A stretch of DNA of 32,500 nt from Diphasiastrum complanatum (GCA_029204225.1 MU835756.1:1-32500), one strand, 5' to 3'; counted from the first letter of the stretch, positions 1 to 9,611 are shown. Translations and numbers: made by a program. Notes: generated by a model not told the origin, from the sequence alone.

Positions 1-395
1 AGCGTTGAAAAACTTCAGATTTTGCCTTCATAGGAAAGATCCATGTAAACCTTGAAAAATCATCAATAAAAGTAATTAAGAGCTTGCATTTACCAATGGA
101 TTTGGTCCTCATTGGACCACATACATCACTATGAATTAAGGGCAAACTTATCACCAACTTTTATAGTCCCATCAATAGGAAAAGGCTTCCGCTGAAACTT
201 ACCAAGTATGCATCCTTCGCATACATGTCCTTCAGGATGCTCCATATTTGGAATTGCCTTCCACCATGTTGAATTTCTTCAACATATTCCAACTTCCCAA
301 ATTGAGGTGCCCGTTACCTCGCATGCCATAGTTTAGCTAACTCAAATGCATGTAAATTAGTAGCAACAAGACCAAAGGATGTCAAAGCTTTAGGT
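1..395 (-). pseudogene. Ty1/copia GAG-pre-integrase and integrase start, frameshifted fragment
   Basis: On the minus strand this encodes, in order, a GAG-pre-integrase segment (LWHAR, then GHLN, then MLKKFNMVEG), the zinc-binding-like CEGCILGKFQRKPF block, and the start of the integrase core with the first catalytic Asp in HSDVCGPM followed by LITFIDDFSRFTWIF. These are diagnostic of Ty1/copia pol, whose integrase inserts the cDNA into host DNA. The pieces lie in different frames, with shifts near 155, 250 and 320, so the protein cannot be made. The fragment runs off the window start, so the second Asp and the Glu of the catalytic triad are not visible. It follows directly on the protease segment at 396-650, as in a normal copia gag-PR-IN order. 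Confidence 0.85.
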
Positions 396-650
396 TCATA
401 AATATCCAACAAAAACAAACCTCCTCACAATGTTCCCGAAGCAACAATTAAAAGTGATCTCTTTGGGTCTTTTATAAGACATACTTTTCTTCTCCATTGG
501 GAAGAACGAGTGGTATAGATCCAATGCCTTCAATTGGATAGGAGGTGTTGTCAACACCTTGAACCTTGCTTCCACATCTTTGATATTCATAAGCTTTGTG
601 AAGACGTCTCTATGGTGAGTCATATGGCGTGTAGCTCCGCTATCAATCAC
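396..650 (-). pseudogene. Ty1/copia aspartic protease fragment
   Basis: The 84-residue frame starts with IDSGATRHMTHHRDVF. This is the copia-type retroviral aspartyl protease active site (catalytic Asp in DSGA) followed by the usual H-M-T/F segment. The family protease cleaves the Gag-Pol polyprotein in the virus-like particle. The frame then runs through a stretch resembling VLTTPPIQLKALDLYH, which is not well conserved, and stops where GAG-pre-integrase homology begins in another frame. The gag frame at 647-1114 abuts it with no CCHC zinc knuckle between them, so the C-terminal part of gag appears to be deleted. A non-functional remnant. Confidence 0.8.
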
Positions 651-1114
651 CCAATCAATGGAAGAAAAAACAGCAACCTGAAGTGATTTGAAAGCGTATC
701 ACCCTCTTGCATCTTCAATGTTGAGAGTTGATTACGTAGAAAAAGCACTTTCGCCGTATTCTTCACTTGGAACATCTTGGCAAGTACTTCCCAAGCACTC
801 TTGGAAGTCTTGCATGATCGAATGTGAGGTAGGATTGATCTCTTCACGGATAGCGCTATGACCGAATGTGCTTGTGCGTCACGTCAATCCCACTTCTTTT
901 GTTCTTCGAAAGACACCTCCACATATGTTGAAGAAGTAGCTCTTGACGGTGTAGTAGGGTGCCAAACTAGGTGGCCTCTCATCACCACATACAACTTCAA
1001 ACAAACCTTTAGCAATAAGGAGGTTTTGATCATGTAACACCACAAGGAGAAATTAGTTCCATCCAACCTATCTTCATTGAACAAAGAACCTATAGATTCA
1101 GATTCTTTAGCCAT
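647..1114 (-). pseudogene. Ty1/copia gag (UBN2/DUF4219-type) remnant
   Basis: The likely gag start is the ATG at 1114, with MAKESESIGSLFNEDRLDGT followed by NFSLWCYMIKTSLL. This matches the copia gag N-terminus (DUF4219-like, F.G.N+..W). After a break, a second frame at 647-847 has the UBN2 core with SCKTSKSAWEVLAKMF, then FLRNQLSTLKMQEGDTL. Gag forms the particle that packages the RNA. The nucleocapsid zinc knuckle (CX2CX4HX4C) is missing. A frameshift near 850-884 splits the gene. It is co-oriented with the protease and integrase pieces on the left, so 1-1114 is the 5' half of one decayed copia element. Confidence 0.8.
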
Positions 1115-1991
1115 TTCTGAAAATTCAGCTAATAGTAGATGGGAAAAACAAATTCCAAGCCAAAATCTACTAAAAAATCAGCAAGATCAAAGCTGAATTA
1201 ATGAGCACTATAGATTGCAATACACCACATGCAATAGCTCATTCACAAGAAGATATAGGTGGCTGTATTCTGCTGAAATAACAGAATACTAACTCATATG
1301 CAAGCTTCCAATGAAGCCAAAACCACAACCAGAACTTTTGTTGTAAAATGGTGTGCACTCAATGTGCTAATGGAGCAGATGGTAGGACCTTCTTCCATGC
1401 TCAAAAACAGAAAAATTTCAGCCACTAAAAATGTGTCAAAAACACATTTGTCTTCAAGGTAGATGGGGCGCCCTCCTCCAAAAAGAAAATCTGAAATTTG
1501 AAGCATGTAATCTGATTTCAATCACATGAAAACTAGTTGAGCATGGGCGCCCTACTGCTGGCTCCCAAATGAGTGGAGGTTCCAAGCTTTTCCCAGCAAT
1601 TTCCTGCACAAAAAACAAGGAGCCGAACAGTTCTCTCTCCACAAAAATCGGAAAAATTCTGATTTTTATGAACCAAAAGAGGAGAAATGTGGCTGCCTAT
1701 TAGGTGCCCTCCAGCAAGCAATCAATTCTGAAAAATAGCCATGTAGGAATCCAGAATCAAGACTATTCATTAACACAAAGTATTCTCAAAGAGAAGAGAG
1801 AGATGGTTAGATGACCCTCTTGTAGAAACTTGTGGACAGCCAATATGAACATTAGATTGCTTAACAAAAGTGTGTCTCATACAAATGACTGGCTACATAT
1901 AAGTAGTCCAAGATGGCTATCTACCTTCATGACTGTTGGCTGTCCAATAACTTGACTAATGGCTATCTAGCTACCATAAGTTACATAAAAT

Positions 1992-2028
1992 AATTAAGTA
2001 CCCCAAATAACAAGTTAGGTACTTAATT
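1992..2028. repeat. Inverted repeat / hairpin
   Basis: AATTAAGTACC at 1992-2002 is the exact reverse complement of GGTACTTAATT at 2018-2028, giving an 11-bp stem with a 15-base loop. A second perfect stem (AAGTTAGT, loop TTCAT, ACTAACTT) follows at 2067-2087, and the loop of the first contains CAAGTTAG, which is repeated at the start of the second. The function is unknown. Confidence 0.7.
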
Positions 2029-2066
2029 CACATGTATAGGCCCCTAGTGGACCCACGAGTCCCTAC

Positions 2067-2087
2067 AAGTTAGTTTCATACTAACTT
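2067..2087. repeat. Perfect 8-bp stem hairpin
   Basis: AAGTTAGT (2067-2074) and ACTAACTT (2080-2087) are perfect reverse complements separated by five bases. The hairpin is 39 bases past the end of the one at 1992-2028. It lies in LTR-like non-coding DNA and is followed by GGGCC and an AT-rich run. It could be a terminator-like or RNA-level fold of a retroelement, but nothing proves this. Confidence 0.6.
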
Positions 2088-2483
2088 GGGCCTAAAATAT
2101 AAATGACCATGGTTACACAGATCTCGACCTTTTGGGTCATAGTAACCTATGGCTTCTACATCATTTACATTTATTAGTCTAACAAGGTCGTGCTAAATTT
2201 GAAGGCTATTCTACATTTGTCATTTTTGAATTCCATGTGTTCTTGACGCTTCTCTATGAGATCCATTTTCATGTGTTTTGTGGTTCATGTGCCTAAAATC
2301 ACATGAGAGCTTTGATCATGTTCTAGATTCAGGCCCAATTTATTAAATTGTCATTAATGGTAAAGAATGCTACCTTGTTTGCCTAATTTGATGAAGATTT
2401 GATTTCATGATTTCTGATAAATTTCTTGATTTCTTATTTACCATGTTGATTTGACATTCAAAAATGGACTGAAGGTTTGAAAT

Positions 2484-2935
2484 TTGAATCATAGAACCCA
2501 CGGTTCTCAAAACCGTGGGTCCTGGGAACCGTGGGGTGAACCGTACCACGGTTCATGAAATGTGGTATAGTTCCTCTATTTGAATAATTAATTAATTACC
2601 CAATTCCCCGCATTTTTGGTCCTCATTTCACAGATTTCACAAATGGTCCTCAGATTTCACAAATTTCACAGATTTTTGGTTCTCATTTCACAGATTCCTC
2701 ATTTTTGGTCCTCATTTCACAAATGCTATGGTCCTTCCAAAAAAAATTAAACTCCCTAACAATTCTGGTTTTTTTTAGCTTTTTTTGGCCTTTTTTTGGC
2801 ATATTTTTGGGCTGTTTTTGGGGGTGGGAACAAAAGCAAAAAACAAAAATTTAATTAATTAGTACGGTTCACCCTTAAATTTTTTGTGAACCATAAACCG
2901 TGGTGAACCATACACGGTTCTCAGATTCTATGGTT
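2484..2935. mobile_element. MITE-like foldback unit with ACGGTTC/GAACCGT repeats
   Basis: Both ends are built from repeats of ACGGTTC and its complement GAACCGT. The left end reads ATCATAGAACCCACGGTTC and the reverse complement of the right end reads AACCATAGAATCTGAGAACC, sharing CATAGAA. Near both inner edges is a TTAATTAATTA motif (about 2587 and 2852). The core carries a degenerate tandem repeat of TTTGGTCCTCATTTCACAGA (about 2620-2730) and homopolymer-rich DNA, with no coding capacity. The length of about 450 bp and the paired ends fit a non-autonomous foldback/MITE. A clean target-site duplication was not identified. It sits inside the LTR that ends at 2960. Confidence 0.45.
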
Positions 2936-2964
2936 TGCATGCTATGATTGGCATATGACAATTT

Positions 2965-2976
2965 TGGTATCAGTGC
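2965..2976 (+). promoter_or_regulatory. Primer-binding site (initiator Met-tRNA type) of element 1
   Basis: TGGTATCAGTGC differs by two positions from the usual plant PBS, TGGTATCAGAGC, which pairs with the 3' end of initiator tRNA-Met to prime minus-strand cDNA. It lies four bases after an LTR-like end (GGCATATGACA, 2950-2960). The same arrangement recurs at 27691-27722 (CATATGAGA, then TTAGTATCATAGC, then AGATCC), which supports both calls. Confidence 0.65.
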
Positions 2977-3321
2977 ATTAGATCCTTTTCTCGTCAAATT
3001 TACTGATTTTTTTTAAGTTTGATCGAGTTTCTATTCACCAGTTTTCTTGGTTTTCAATTTGCATAATTGTTTTCAGACCAAGTAATCTTGAATTGTTTGT
3101 GTGATTTTTTGTTTTAGATCAGTAACCCTTGGCTTCTAGGAGGTACTGATTTTTTCTAATTTGGATCTATAATGACCAAGTTATGGCCATTTTAGTGAAA
3201 CCATTTCAAGTTTCGTTAACTATAGTTTTTGTTGTCTAGTATTCTCTATTTTTGGCTGATTATTTTACTGTGAATTTATAAATTCCCTTGTAGCCTAGTC
3301 GATCAATTCCTGGTACACTTC

Positions 3322-3520
3322 GTGCATGCAAAACTGAGAGAGTTGTTAAGCTGGCACCGTAGACCTGCGCTTGCGGTATCGGCGCTTGCGAAGCCCCAGG
3401 TGGATGGTGGCAAACGAAGCCGTCTTGCGAAGGCGAGTAAACATGGGAGGCAGGATCCGGCAGGGCCCCAACAAGTGCTTCTTCCTGAGTTATGCACTTT
3501 TTGTGATAGAGGTTCACTTT
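3322..3520. other. GC-rich leader island without recognisable product
   Basis: This part of the leader is distinctly more GC-rich than its surroundings. It has open frames on both strands (for example a plus-strand frame at 3322-3615), but none shows a family motif and the two strands are open equally. It has no counterpart in the related leader at about 28300-28370, so it may be an insertion or a captured host fragment. I do not assign a function. Confidence 0.35.
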
Positions 3521-3760
3521 TAGTTTTGGTTGGATTTTTGGGAGAGAAGCACTTCAACTTTTCATTTCTGAAATTTTGTTTCTTTGTAAAAAAAAATTTG
3601 TGCCCTTCAAAATGAAGATACAATTTTTTTTTTAAAAACTAACGTTACCTTCAACTAACCCTAACCCTACCCCCTTGCCACTCCTCCTTCACGGAGTGCG
3701 TATGTTTCTGCCATCTCTTTCTTCCCTCCCGTCCTCTCCTTGCCCTTTCTCCTCCCTAGG

Positions 3761-3761
<1 letters not shown>

Positions 3762-3810
<49 letters not shown>
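3762..3810. repeat. (CT)n microsatellite
   Basis: A perfect CT dinucleotide run of about 49 bases. It lies in the leader of element 1, in the same relative place as the CT tracts at 29448-29642 in the related copy. Frames reading SLSLSL or ERERER through it are artefacts. Confidence 0.98.
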
Positions 3811-3813
<3 letters not shown>

Positions 3814-4115
3814 CGTTGAGCCCACGGCCGCATTCCTTTCAAGGCTCGGCAAAGAAATTTTCCTTTTATATTATATCTTTTTCTTTAGAAAAAAGAATAT
3901 ATATTTTTTTTATGAACCCTTATATTTTACAAGCATATATATCTTGCCAAAGGAGCCAACAAAAAAAATCTATCGTCAAACTTTACAATTTTTTACGACA
4001 CCCTTTTTCACAAACTAATGTTTCACAAACCCAAATTTTATCCAAAATAGTTAATAAATTTTTCAAAACCACCTCTTTTGAGTCTATTCATTTCCAACTT
4101 CTTTAATCAAATTTT

Positions 4116-4207
4116 GAACTCTTATATCTTTCTTGTTTTACCTCTGCTTTCAATGCAGTCAAAAGCGAAAATGATCAGTTTGATGAGCCTGACATTGAGA
4201 AATTATT
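4116..4207 (+). repeat. Leader repeat of element 1, copy 1
   Basis: Starts GAACTCTTATATCTT and contains ATGATCAGTTTGATGAGCCT followed by GACATTGAGAAATTATT. The segment at 29872-29961 has GTGATCAGAAAGACGAGCCT then GACACGACTAAGTTATT in the same order and orientation, and 4277-4365 is a second, more diverged copy. It marks the distal leader shared by elements 1 and 2. No coding role is apparent. Confidence 0.7.
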
Positions 4208-4276
4208 TGTAGTTTACTAATCATTACTCAATTTTTTTTTTAAAATAACCCCCTTTTCTAAGTTGCTACTTTTTTG

Positions 4277-4365
4277 TACTCCTATATCTTCTCCATTTGA
4301 GCTCGAAATTCAACGCAGTAAAAAGCAAAATCCATTAGCTCAACAAGCTTGATGTTGTAAAAGTC
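4277..4365 (+). repeat. Leader repeat of element 1, copy 2
   Basis: Begins GTACTCCTATATCTTCTCC, then GAGCTCGAAATTCAACGCAG and AAAAGCAAAATCCATTAGCT, and ends with CAACAAGCTTGATGTTG. It aligns with 4116-4207 (TATATCTT, then CAATGCAGTCAAAAGCGAAA) about 160 bases upstream, and with the GAGCTCAGATTTTAGTGCTG stretch at 29896. So the block is duplicated in element 1 but, as far as I can see, single in element 2. Confidence 0.6.
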
Positions 4366-4563
4366 TCATTTATAACAAAATTTGACTTCTTGAAAATTTA
4401 TTCATATTTGCTCTTACTAAAAACCCATGCACACTGTCATCATTTTTATTGGCATCGAACCTTTGACAAATCTGATTTTCATATCATTTCAAAATTTATG
4501 TCAGGCCTACAATTCATAGATTCCAAAATTAGTTCTTCATAATCATTTTGAATAGATTGGGAT

Positions 4564-6600
4564 TATGATTATGAACCAGAAGATGACAATCAGACATATT
4601 GTGATGATAACTTTCAAAATGACATGGAAGACTGTTGGGATCAAGGTGAGGATCAAATTGTGACCAAGGTAATGACTTCACTAATGACTATCAGTATCAG
4701 GACTAAAACGACGATTATTAGCTTGACCACCATTCTGAAAATTTAAATGACGACCGACAATGCAAGGATCAACACAGGCAAGTCATTGGTGGTTGGACCA
4801 ATAATGATGCAACTGAACCATTCAATGCTCAAAATGAACTATCATCCAATGATGATGGATATCAAGGTCAAAATCAATTCCAATATGGTACTGAAGACCA
4901 ATCTAAAGCGATAAGTGTGGATGAGCAATATCTATTGCAATGTGGAACTAAGAACCAGCACGAGTGGATCAACTCTATGATTTTGAAAAAGTCAAAAGAC
5001 AACATTACTATGGTGTAGAACGACGTTTTGATCATAACAAATACAGTAGCATTGACTATGTGGCGTATGAAAACACCCCTACAAGAGTAAAGAAAATGAT
5101 GGAAATGGAGAATGTTCTCTTTATGTCACTACAGGTATTATTGGTCCTTAGATTGATAAATCATTTCATGACGCAAATGATCATAAAGAGGGAAAGAATA
5201 CTAGTGTGGCAAGTGAAGTGACTGTTTCTAGTCCCTATGCCAATCTTGTGGGAAGTCTAACAACATCAACCTACAACAGGTCAACATTCATGAAAGATCG
5301 AGCAATATAGTAGACCCTACTATCAGTAAGGTGAGCATTGGAACAAGTGAAATATTAAATAAGCTTTTAAATATTTTAACTACCATACAAGTTAGTACCA
5401 AACCAAGACATCAAGCACGACAACTGTTTCAAAGAAAATCAAAATGGATATGGGAAGAAATGTGCAATGAGATGGTCATTTATTCTGACTCTCTCTTGAC
5501 AAGTTTTCCACAATAGCCAAGTGATGTTCAAACTACTAATCTTGAATTGCGTAGCACTGTTGACAACAACGTTCCCTTTAATCCAAGGGAAGTCTTTAAA
5601 GCCAAAGTTGGATATCGATCGAGATGTCTTGAACAAGCAAGATCTTAAATCTTTTGATGACAGTGATGGTTTTGAGGAAGGGAGGAATACCATTATTTAG
5701 AGCAAAACTACTAATTCCAAGTCTTCTTCCACAGAGACAAATTCAATATCAACAAAACACCACTGGACAAGTTGATAAAAATCAAGTTTTATCCAAGAGC
5801 CTTAGTAATCAAGAGGAAGGTCAAAACAAAGAGGTCATTTATGAACAGTGCATACCTCTACATTTGCAATTTAAAAGTGGAGTACTGCCATATTTCCAAG
5901 GATCACATTTTACTCCAATAATGGAAAGTTATGATTTGTCTTTATTATGATGACTTAAATGGAGTTACTTTTGAAAATAAATCGAGTGAGGGACATAACA
6001 ATGATGACAAGTTTAGATACCAGTATAACGATACCCTCTTTGACCATGATGGTGAAATGGATATCACCAAGATGTACCCAATTATGTATGATGCATTCTT
6101 TGACTTGGTGCATCACTACTTTGGATTAACAACTATACCAATCAATCAATCAACATAAAACTCCAACACTCTACCACCGGATGCAAGGACAAAAAAAGAT
6201 GCATCATAAATTGAATAGTCTATCCAAATCAAGAAAGATACTGAGGAAGAAAACTATCGAAAATCTTGTTGCATGTATTATGTCAACCCATGCAGAACTA
6301 GTGCCAGTTAAGGCAATCGTGTGTTTCATAAAACTTTTCTTCAGTGATCTTATTAAGCCTATGGACAAATTTGTAGATCAAAGGTTCATTTAATGGGAGC
6401 CTTACCAAAACCTTGCTCTACAATAATAAGTTGGAAGAAGAACTTAAGGCGGCAATATCTGATTAAAAGAGAGTGGTTACCGACAAGAACATTACATGGA
6501 AAATCCTTCCTACTTTAAGGTCGCCAAAAAATTTCAACTACTGCAAAGGATTCAAGGAGCATAACACTTGACAAGAAACTACACGATCTTCATTTTTTAG
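4564..6600 (+). pseudogene. Degenerate D/N/Q-rich gag-like frame of element 1
   Basis: Plus-strand coding remnants run for about 2 kb with many stops and shifts. It starts DYDYEPEDDNQTY, continues NDMEDCWDQGEDQ, then SSNDDGYQGQNQFQYGTEDQ, then a piece near 4964 (MDQLYDFEKVKRQHYYGVER), later FDHDGEMDITKMYPIMYDAF at about 6040, and ends near 6535 with FNYCKGFKEHNT, which resembles a damaged C-H-type knuckle. It sits where gag-like or extra proteins lie in non-autonomous plant LTR elements: after the leader and just before the polypurine tract. No enzyme motif is seen. The Asp/Asn/Gln bias may reflect a repeat-derived or structural protein. The family is not recognised, and I infer only that it was once coding. 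Confidence 0.5.
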
Positions 6601-6617
6601 GACAAAACTACTTACAT

Positions 6618-6625
6618 AGGGGGGG
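6618..6625 (+). promoter_or_regulatory. Polypurine tract of element 1
   Basis: AGGGGGGG immediately precedes TGTCATGTACTGCATG, a TG-starting LTR terminus. A polypurine tract abutting the 3' LTR primes plus-strand cDNA synthesis. The degenerate frame ends just before it, as expected. Confidence 0.7.
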
Positions 6626-6890
6626 TGTCATGTACTGCATGTTATTGGCCCATGTGCTTAATAATTGCAATGCTAAATATAGCCATGGAGCTAAATTAGA
6701 TTAGAATTAGTCAATAAGATAGTTAATAAGTTGGCTTGAACAACTATAGGTTTCAAGGTTGAAGATTGATTGAATCTTGACATTTCTAGAGTGTCCTTGA
6801 TGTTTGAAACTTTCACATGTTCTACATGCTCGTGCTTTTACAGGGGTGACATTCCAAAGACTCTATATGAATTCTTCTTGGTGAAACTTC
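6626..6890 (+). repeat. 3' LTR start of element 1 (right end undefined)
   Basis: Begins TGTCATGTACTGCATG and continues ATTGGCCCATGTGCTTAATA. The LTR at 27171 begins TGTCATGTACTACTAGTAC and has AGTGCTTATCAATGC at the same offset, so both belong to one family. I could not find the CA end and cannot say whether it is complete; 6890 is a nominal limit. Confidence 0.5.
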
Positions 6891-8690
6891 GTCATGAAAT
6901 GTGAAAATTGGTGAAAAACAATTTGGTTATATACCTACAACACAAACAAATGAATTCCTTGTACCTTGGCAAATAAACATAATAGTAGCAATGCGATACA
7001 CAAAGGACAATCCTACCACGTTCACATAAAACAAAAAAAGTAATCACAAAAGAAGGTGTAAAAGGAAAATCCTCGAGTTGATAAAAGTCATATCGTTGAG
7101 TACAATCGTGATGCTCCATCATCATTACTACCATCTTCACAGCATCCTTATGAATTTTTGAATATCCCTTTCAATAACGACATCTTGGTTGAAATAAACG
7201 ATGAAAGGCATGTTGCTCGTCTCAAATGAAGCATTTCTTTTGCAAATAAAGTCGATGAACTATTGGTCATCTGTTTTGCCACAATTTCTTCAACTTAAAA
7301 AGATAGTTCTTCATCTTCAAAATCATCAATTTCTTACTTCCAATGGATCATAAGTCTGATATCAATTGATAAGGTGGATCTCATCTCTAACACAACATTC
7401 TCTACCCAATTCATGGTAAGATTCAACAATAACAACATGCCAAGCAAAATCCTAAAAAGAAAAATTAAAAAAAAAAAAACTAGTTTGGATAGATGATTAC
7501 AAGAAACTCTTAGATTGATTACCACTAATGTAAAATAGCAAATTATATGATATGCAAACAAGCCTATATTGATTCAATTGAGACTACTTTGATATGCTCA
7601 AAAGCATGAATTCCCACTTGATTCCAATCGACACTATTTGGAATGTTTTTTCAACATCTAGATCGATTCATTGTTATGCGAAACAATTCAAAAAAATTTG
7701 AAAACACTCTCAAACTATCCAAATCTTCTCTGAATGAGGCTCGGATTTTCAAAAAAACGAAAAGGAAATACTACTAAACCTACAAACCGCAATCCCTTGA
7801 AATGATGCTCAAGAGTGGAATTCATATCACAAAACCTAGAAAGACATGTTAGGACAACATACGACAAAATACAAAAGCATTATAATTTTTGCAAGAGAAC
7901 TCTCTAAACATCAAAAAGGTAAAATCTACATCATCAATCATGTTTGTCACCAACACATGCCTTGGGAAGAGTCTATAACGGTATAAACTTGTATCTAGCT
8001 ACAACGTTATGGTTTTAACTTGTATCTAGGTAAGATAATATAGATGATAACTGAACCAATATAGAAATGCATCTTTACATCCACCAATGACCTGCAAACA
8101 GGTTACAAGCAAGATAAGGGATTGCCTTAACGGAATCCAATATCTATATTGATGCTTGGTGCAATATCCAATGCATATTGATAATAAGTACAAGATAGTA
8201 TCAACACACACCACAAAAATAAAAAAGATGAGCAGTCTTTACACGTATGGAGTTTGGCACCAAATCATTGGCACATCAACTCCATAATACAAAGTGCACA
8301 GTTTATGATATAACATCCCTATCACACATCATTAGCACCCAAGAGTAGCTGTCGATCACACATACAAAGATATGTTCACTTTAACTTCATAGAATCGATA
8401 TTGTACATTGACAAAGAAACCAATGTGCTGAGTTTCTACTACTCCAAATGTGAAGGATGGATGCAACCACGAGGAAGCAATAAAACAGCAATGCCTATAC
8501 AACCAAGTCCATACTTCCTTAAAATAATGCAAGGTAAGTTGCATATATTGCATCCAGCTTAGAGCTTCCGAGATAACAAGCATGTCAAAACAACCAAAAC
8601 AATGCCAATTCAATAAGAAGACGCAAAACCCAACATACTTTCAGCTCTATTACAGAAAAATTGCGCATTATACTCTTTATCGTTTTATTC
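6890..8690. other. AT-rich intergenic DNA, no gene recognised
   Basis: Scattered short frames on both strands carry no conserved motif and have a hydrophobic, AT-driven composition. There are short A and T runs and no clear repeat family. If the exon at 8720-9308 is real, its intron and later exons would lie here on the minus strand, but I could not identify any. Confidence 0.4.
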
Positions 8691-8719
8691 TTAGTTGCAC
8701 AGAAAGAAAAGCACCTTAC

Positions 8720-9308
8720 ATGGAGATTCCGAGTCAGATTCCGCCATATATTTGTAAAACTCTGAAACGCAGAAGAGCTTGCGAGACTTCAGAGGCAATT
8801 TAAGCACCATCTTGAAAGAAAGCTCCCTTTCTTTCAAGTAATGAGAGTTAGGCTTACCAGGGCCTTTTTGTCTGCCTCTCTTTTTCGAAGAAACCCTAAC
8901 TTCACCCGCCGCTTCTGATGGCATAGTTTGCAACGATAATATCGTTGACGGCGAACACGGCTGCAGCGCAGGCTGCACCATATCTTGGTTCACTACCATC
9001 ATTGGAAAACCTTGCTGCCCAGGCTCCCCAGCCATCATCATGAGCGAAAAACCGTGAAGAGAAGAGTGATTAGGGTCCGGAGCAACCATCATCAATCCTC
9101 CATGGACGTCGCTAACATCTGCATCCATTGTGTCTTCGCATCCGGGCATGGCACCCCCCTGCTCCCTCTCTCCGAGGATTCCCACATCGTTGCCCCAGGC
9201 CAGGGCCGCGGCCTCTACCCTCTGCCTTTCTGCTGCTGCTTCAATGTCGCGATGGAGATGATGATGCACCGCCTGCAGATGCGCCGCGTGCAAATGAGCG
9301 GCCTGCAT
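8720..9308 (-). CDS. Possible first exon of an uncharacterised AT-hook-like nuclear protein
   Basis: I favour the ATG at 9308, which follows a GA-rich leader and TA/CA microsatellite. The open frame continues upstream only through low-complexity ERE repeats. The frame has a His/Ala-rich start (MQAAHLHAAHLQAVHHHLHR), an Asp/Met-rich middle (DTMDADVSDVHGG, then LMMVAPDPNHSS and FPMMVVNQDM), and a basic C-terminal segment KKRGRQKGPGKPNSHYLKER. The last resembles an AT-hook, although the core is RGRQ instead of RGRP. The sequence then reads KMVLKLPLKSRKLFCVSEF. A strong splice donor (GTAAGG on the minus strand, 8714-8719) follows ESP, so the exon probably ends at 8720; without splicing the frame stops at 8691. 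Base composition is clearly more GC-rich and codon-like than the surroundings. No family was recognised. It could be a retained host exon or a captured fragment. Confidence 0.5.
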
Positions 9309-9384
9309 CTCGTCCCCCTCCCTTTTCCGCTCCGCACTCCCTCCTCTCCTCTCGATCGATCGCCTCCCTCTCCCTCTTCCTTTC

Positions 9385-9410
9385 CTTTCTTCTCTCTCTT
9401 CTCTCTCTCT

Positions 9411-9444
<34 letters not shown>

Positions 9445-9445
9445 C
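9385..9445. repeat. Compound CT / CA / TA microsatellite
   Basis: Imperfect CT runs pass into a CACACA run (about 9411-9427) and then a TATATA run (about 9428-9443). On the minus strand this is TA, then TG, then GA-rich DNA directly upstream of the exon ending at 9308, like a TATA and GA-rich 5' leader. A promoter role is only a suggestion. Confidence 0.9.
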
Positions 9446-9611
9446 TAGTTCGCCTTGGCACTTTCCTTTGAGGATATATAGAAACATCTATATGCACTCA
9501 TACCTAGAGGGATAAAAACCTTGGTGGTGGGTGTGTGAGGATATCATTAAAGCATCGTCGAGCCGAGAAGTTTGTTTGAGGGCAAGGCATCTAGTTGTTG
9601 TAGTTTCTGCT

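Larger units (their letters stand above)
1115..2480. other. Non-coding, LTR/leader-like DNA without a recognisable gene
   Basis: No convincing reading frame is present. Position and composition fit the 5' leader and LTR of the copia remnant on the left, but I found no PBS complementary to an initiator tRNA next to the gag start and could not fix LTR ends. The part from 1990 to 2090 holds two hairpins (listed separately). The part from about 2170 to 2480 is AT-rich and probably belongs to the LTR that ends at 2960. Confidence 0.4.
2961..6890 (+). mobile_element. Non-autonomous LTR retroelement (element 1), internal region and start of 3' LTR
   Basis: The plus-strand order is LTR end and PBS (2950-2976), a leader of about 1.6 kb without a conserved protein, a degenerate D/N/Q-rich frame (4564-6600), a polypurine tract (6618-6625) and the LTR start TGTCATGTAC (6626). 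No protease, reverse transcriptase or integrase motif is present, so it would need proteins from another element, as LARD-type elements do. The leader shares collinear blocks with the copy at 27171-29961: the PBS region, GAGAGAAGCACTTCAA (3542 and 28375), a CTAACCCTA-rich block, and the GATCAG...GAGCCTGACA block. The end of the 3' LTR could not be located; 6890 is an arbitrary limit. Confidence 0.6.

Noticed and set aside
1-2960. A complete copia element with paired LTRs
   Set aside because: No PBS next to the gag start, no second LTR within view, and the element runs off the left edge.
3653-3670. Telomere-like CTAACCCTAACCCTA
   Set aside because: Only about two units, not the exact plant CCCTAAA array, and a related block occurs at the same place in the leader of element 2, so it is retroelement sequence.
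3667-3852. Frames with ERERER or SLSLSL through CT tracts (also at 9241-9429, 29384-29680, 32040-32489)
   Set aside because: Translation of dinucleotide repeats; no independent coding evidence outside the repeat.
9408-9445. TATATATA next to the AT-hook-like exon as a proven TATA box
   Set aside because: It is part of a compound microsatellite; a promoter role cannot be told from repeat sequence alone.
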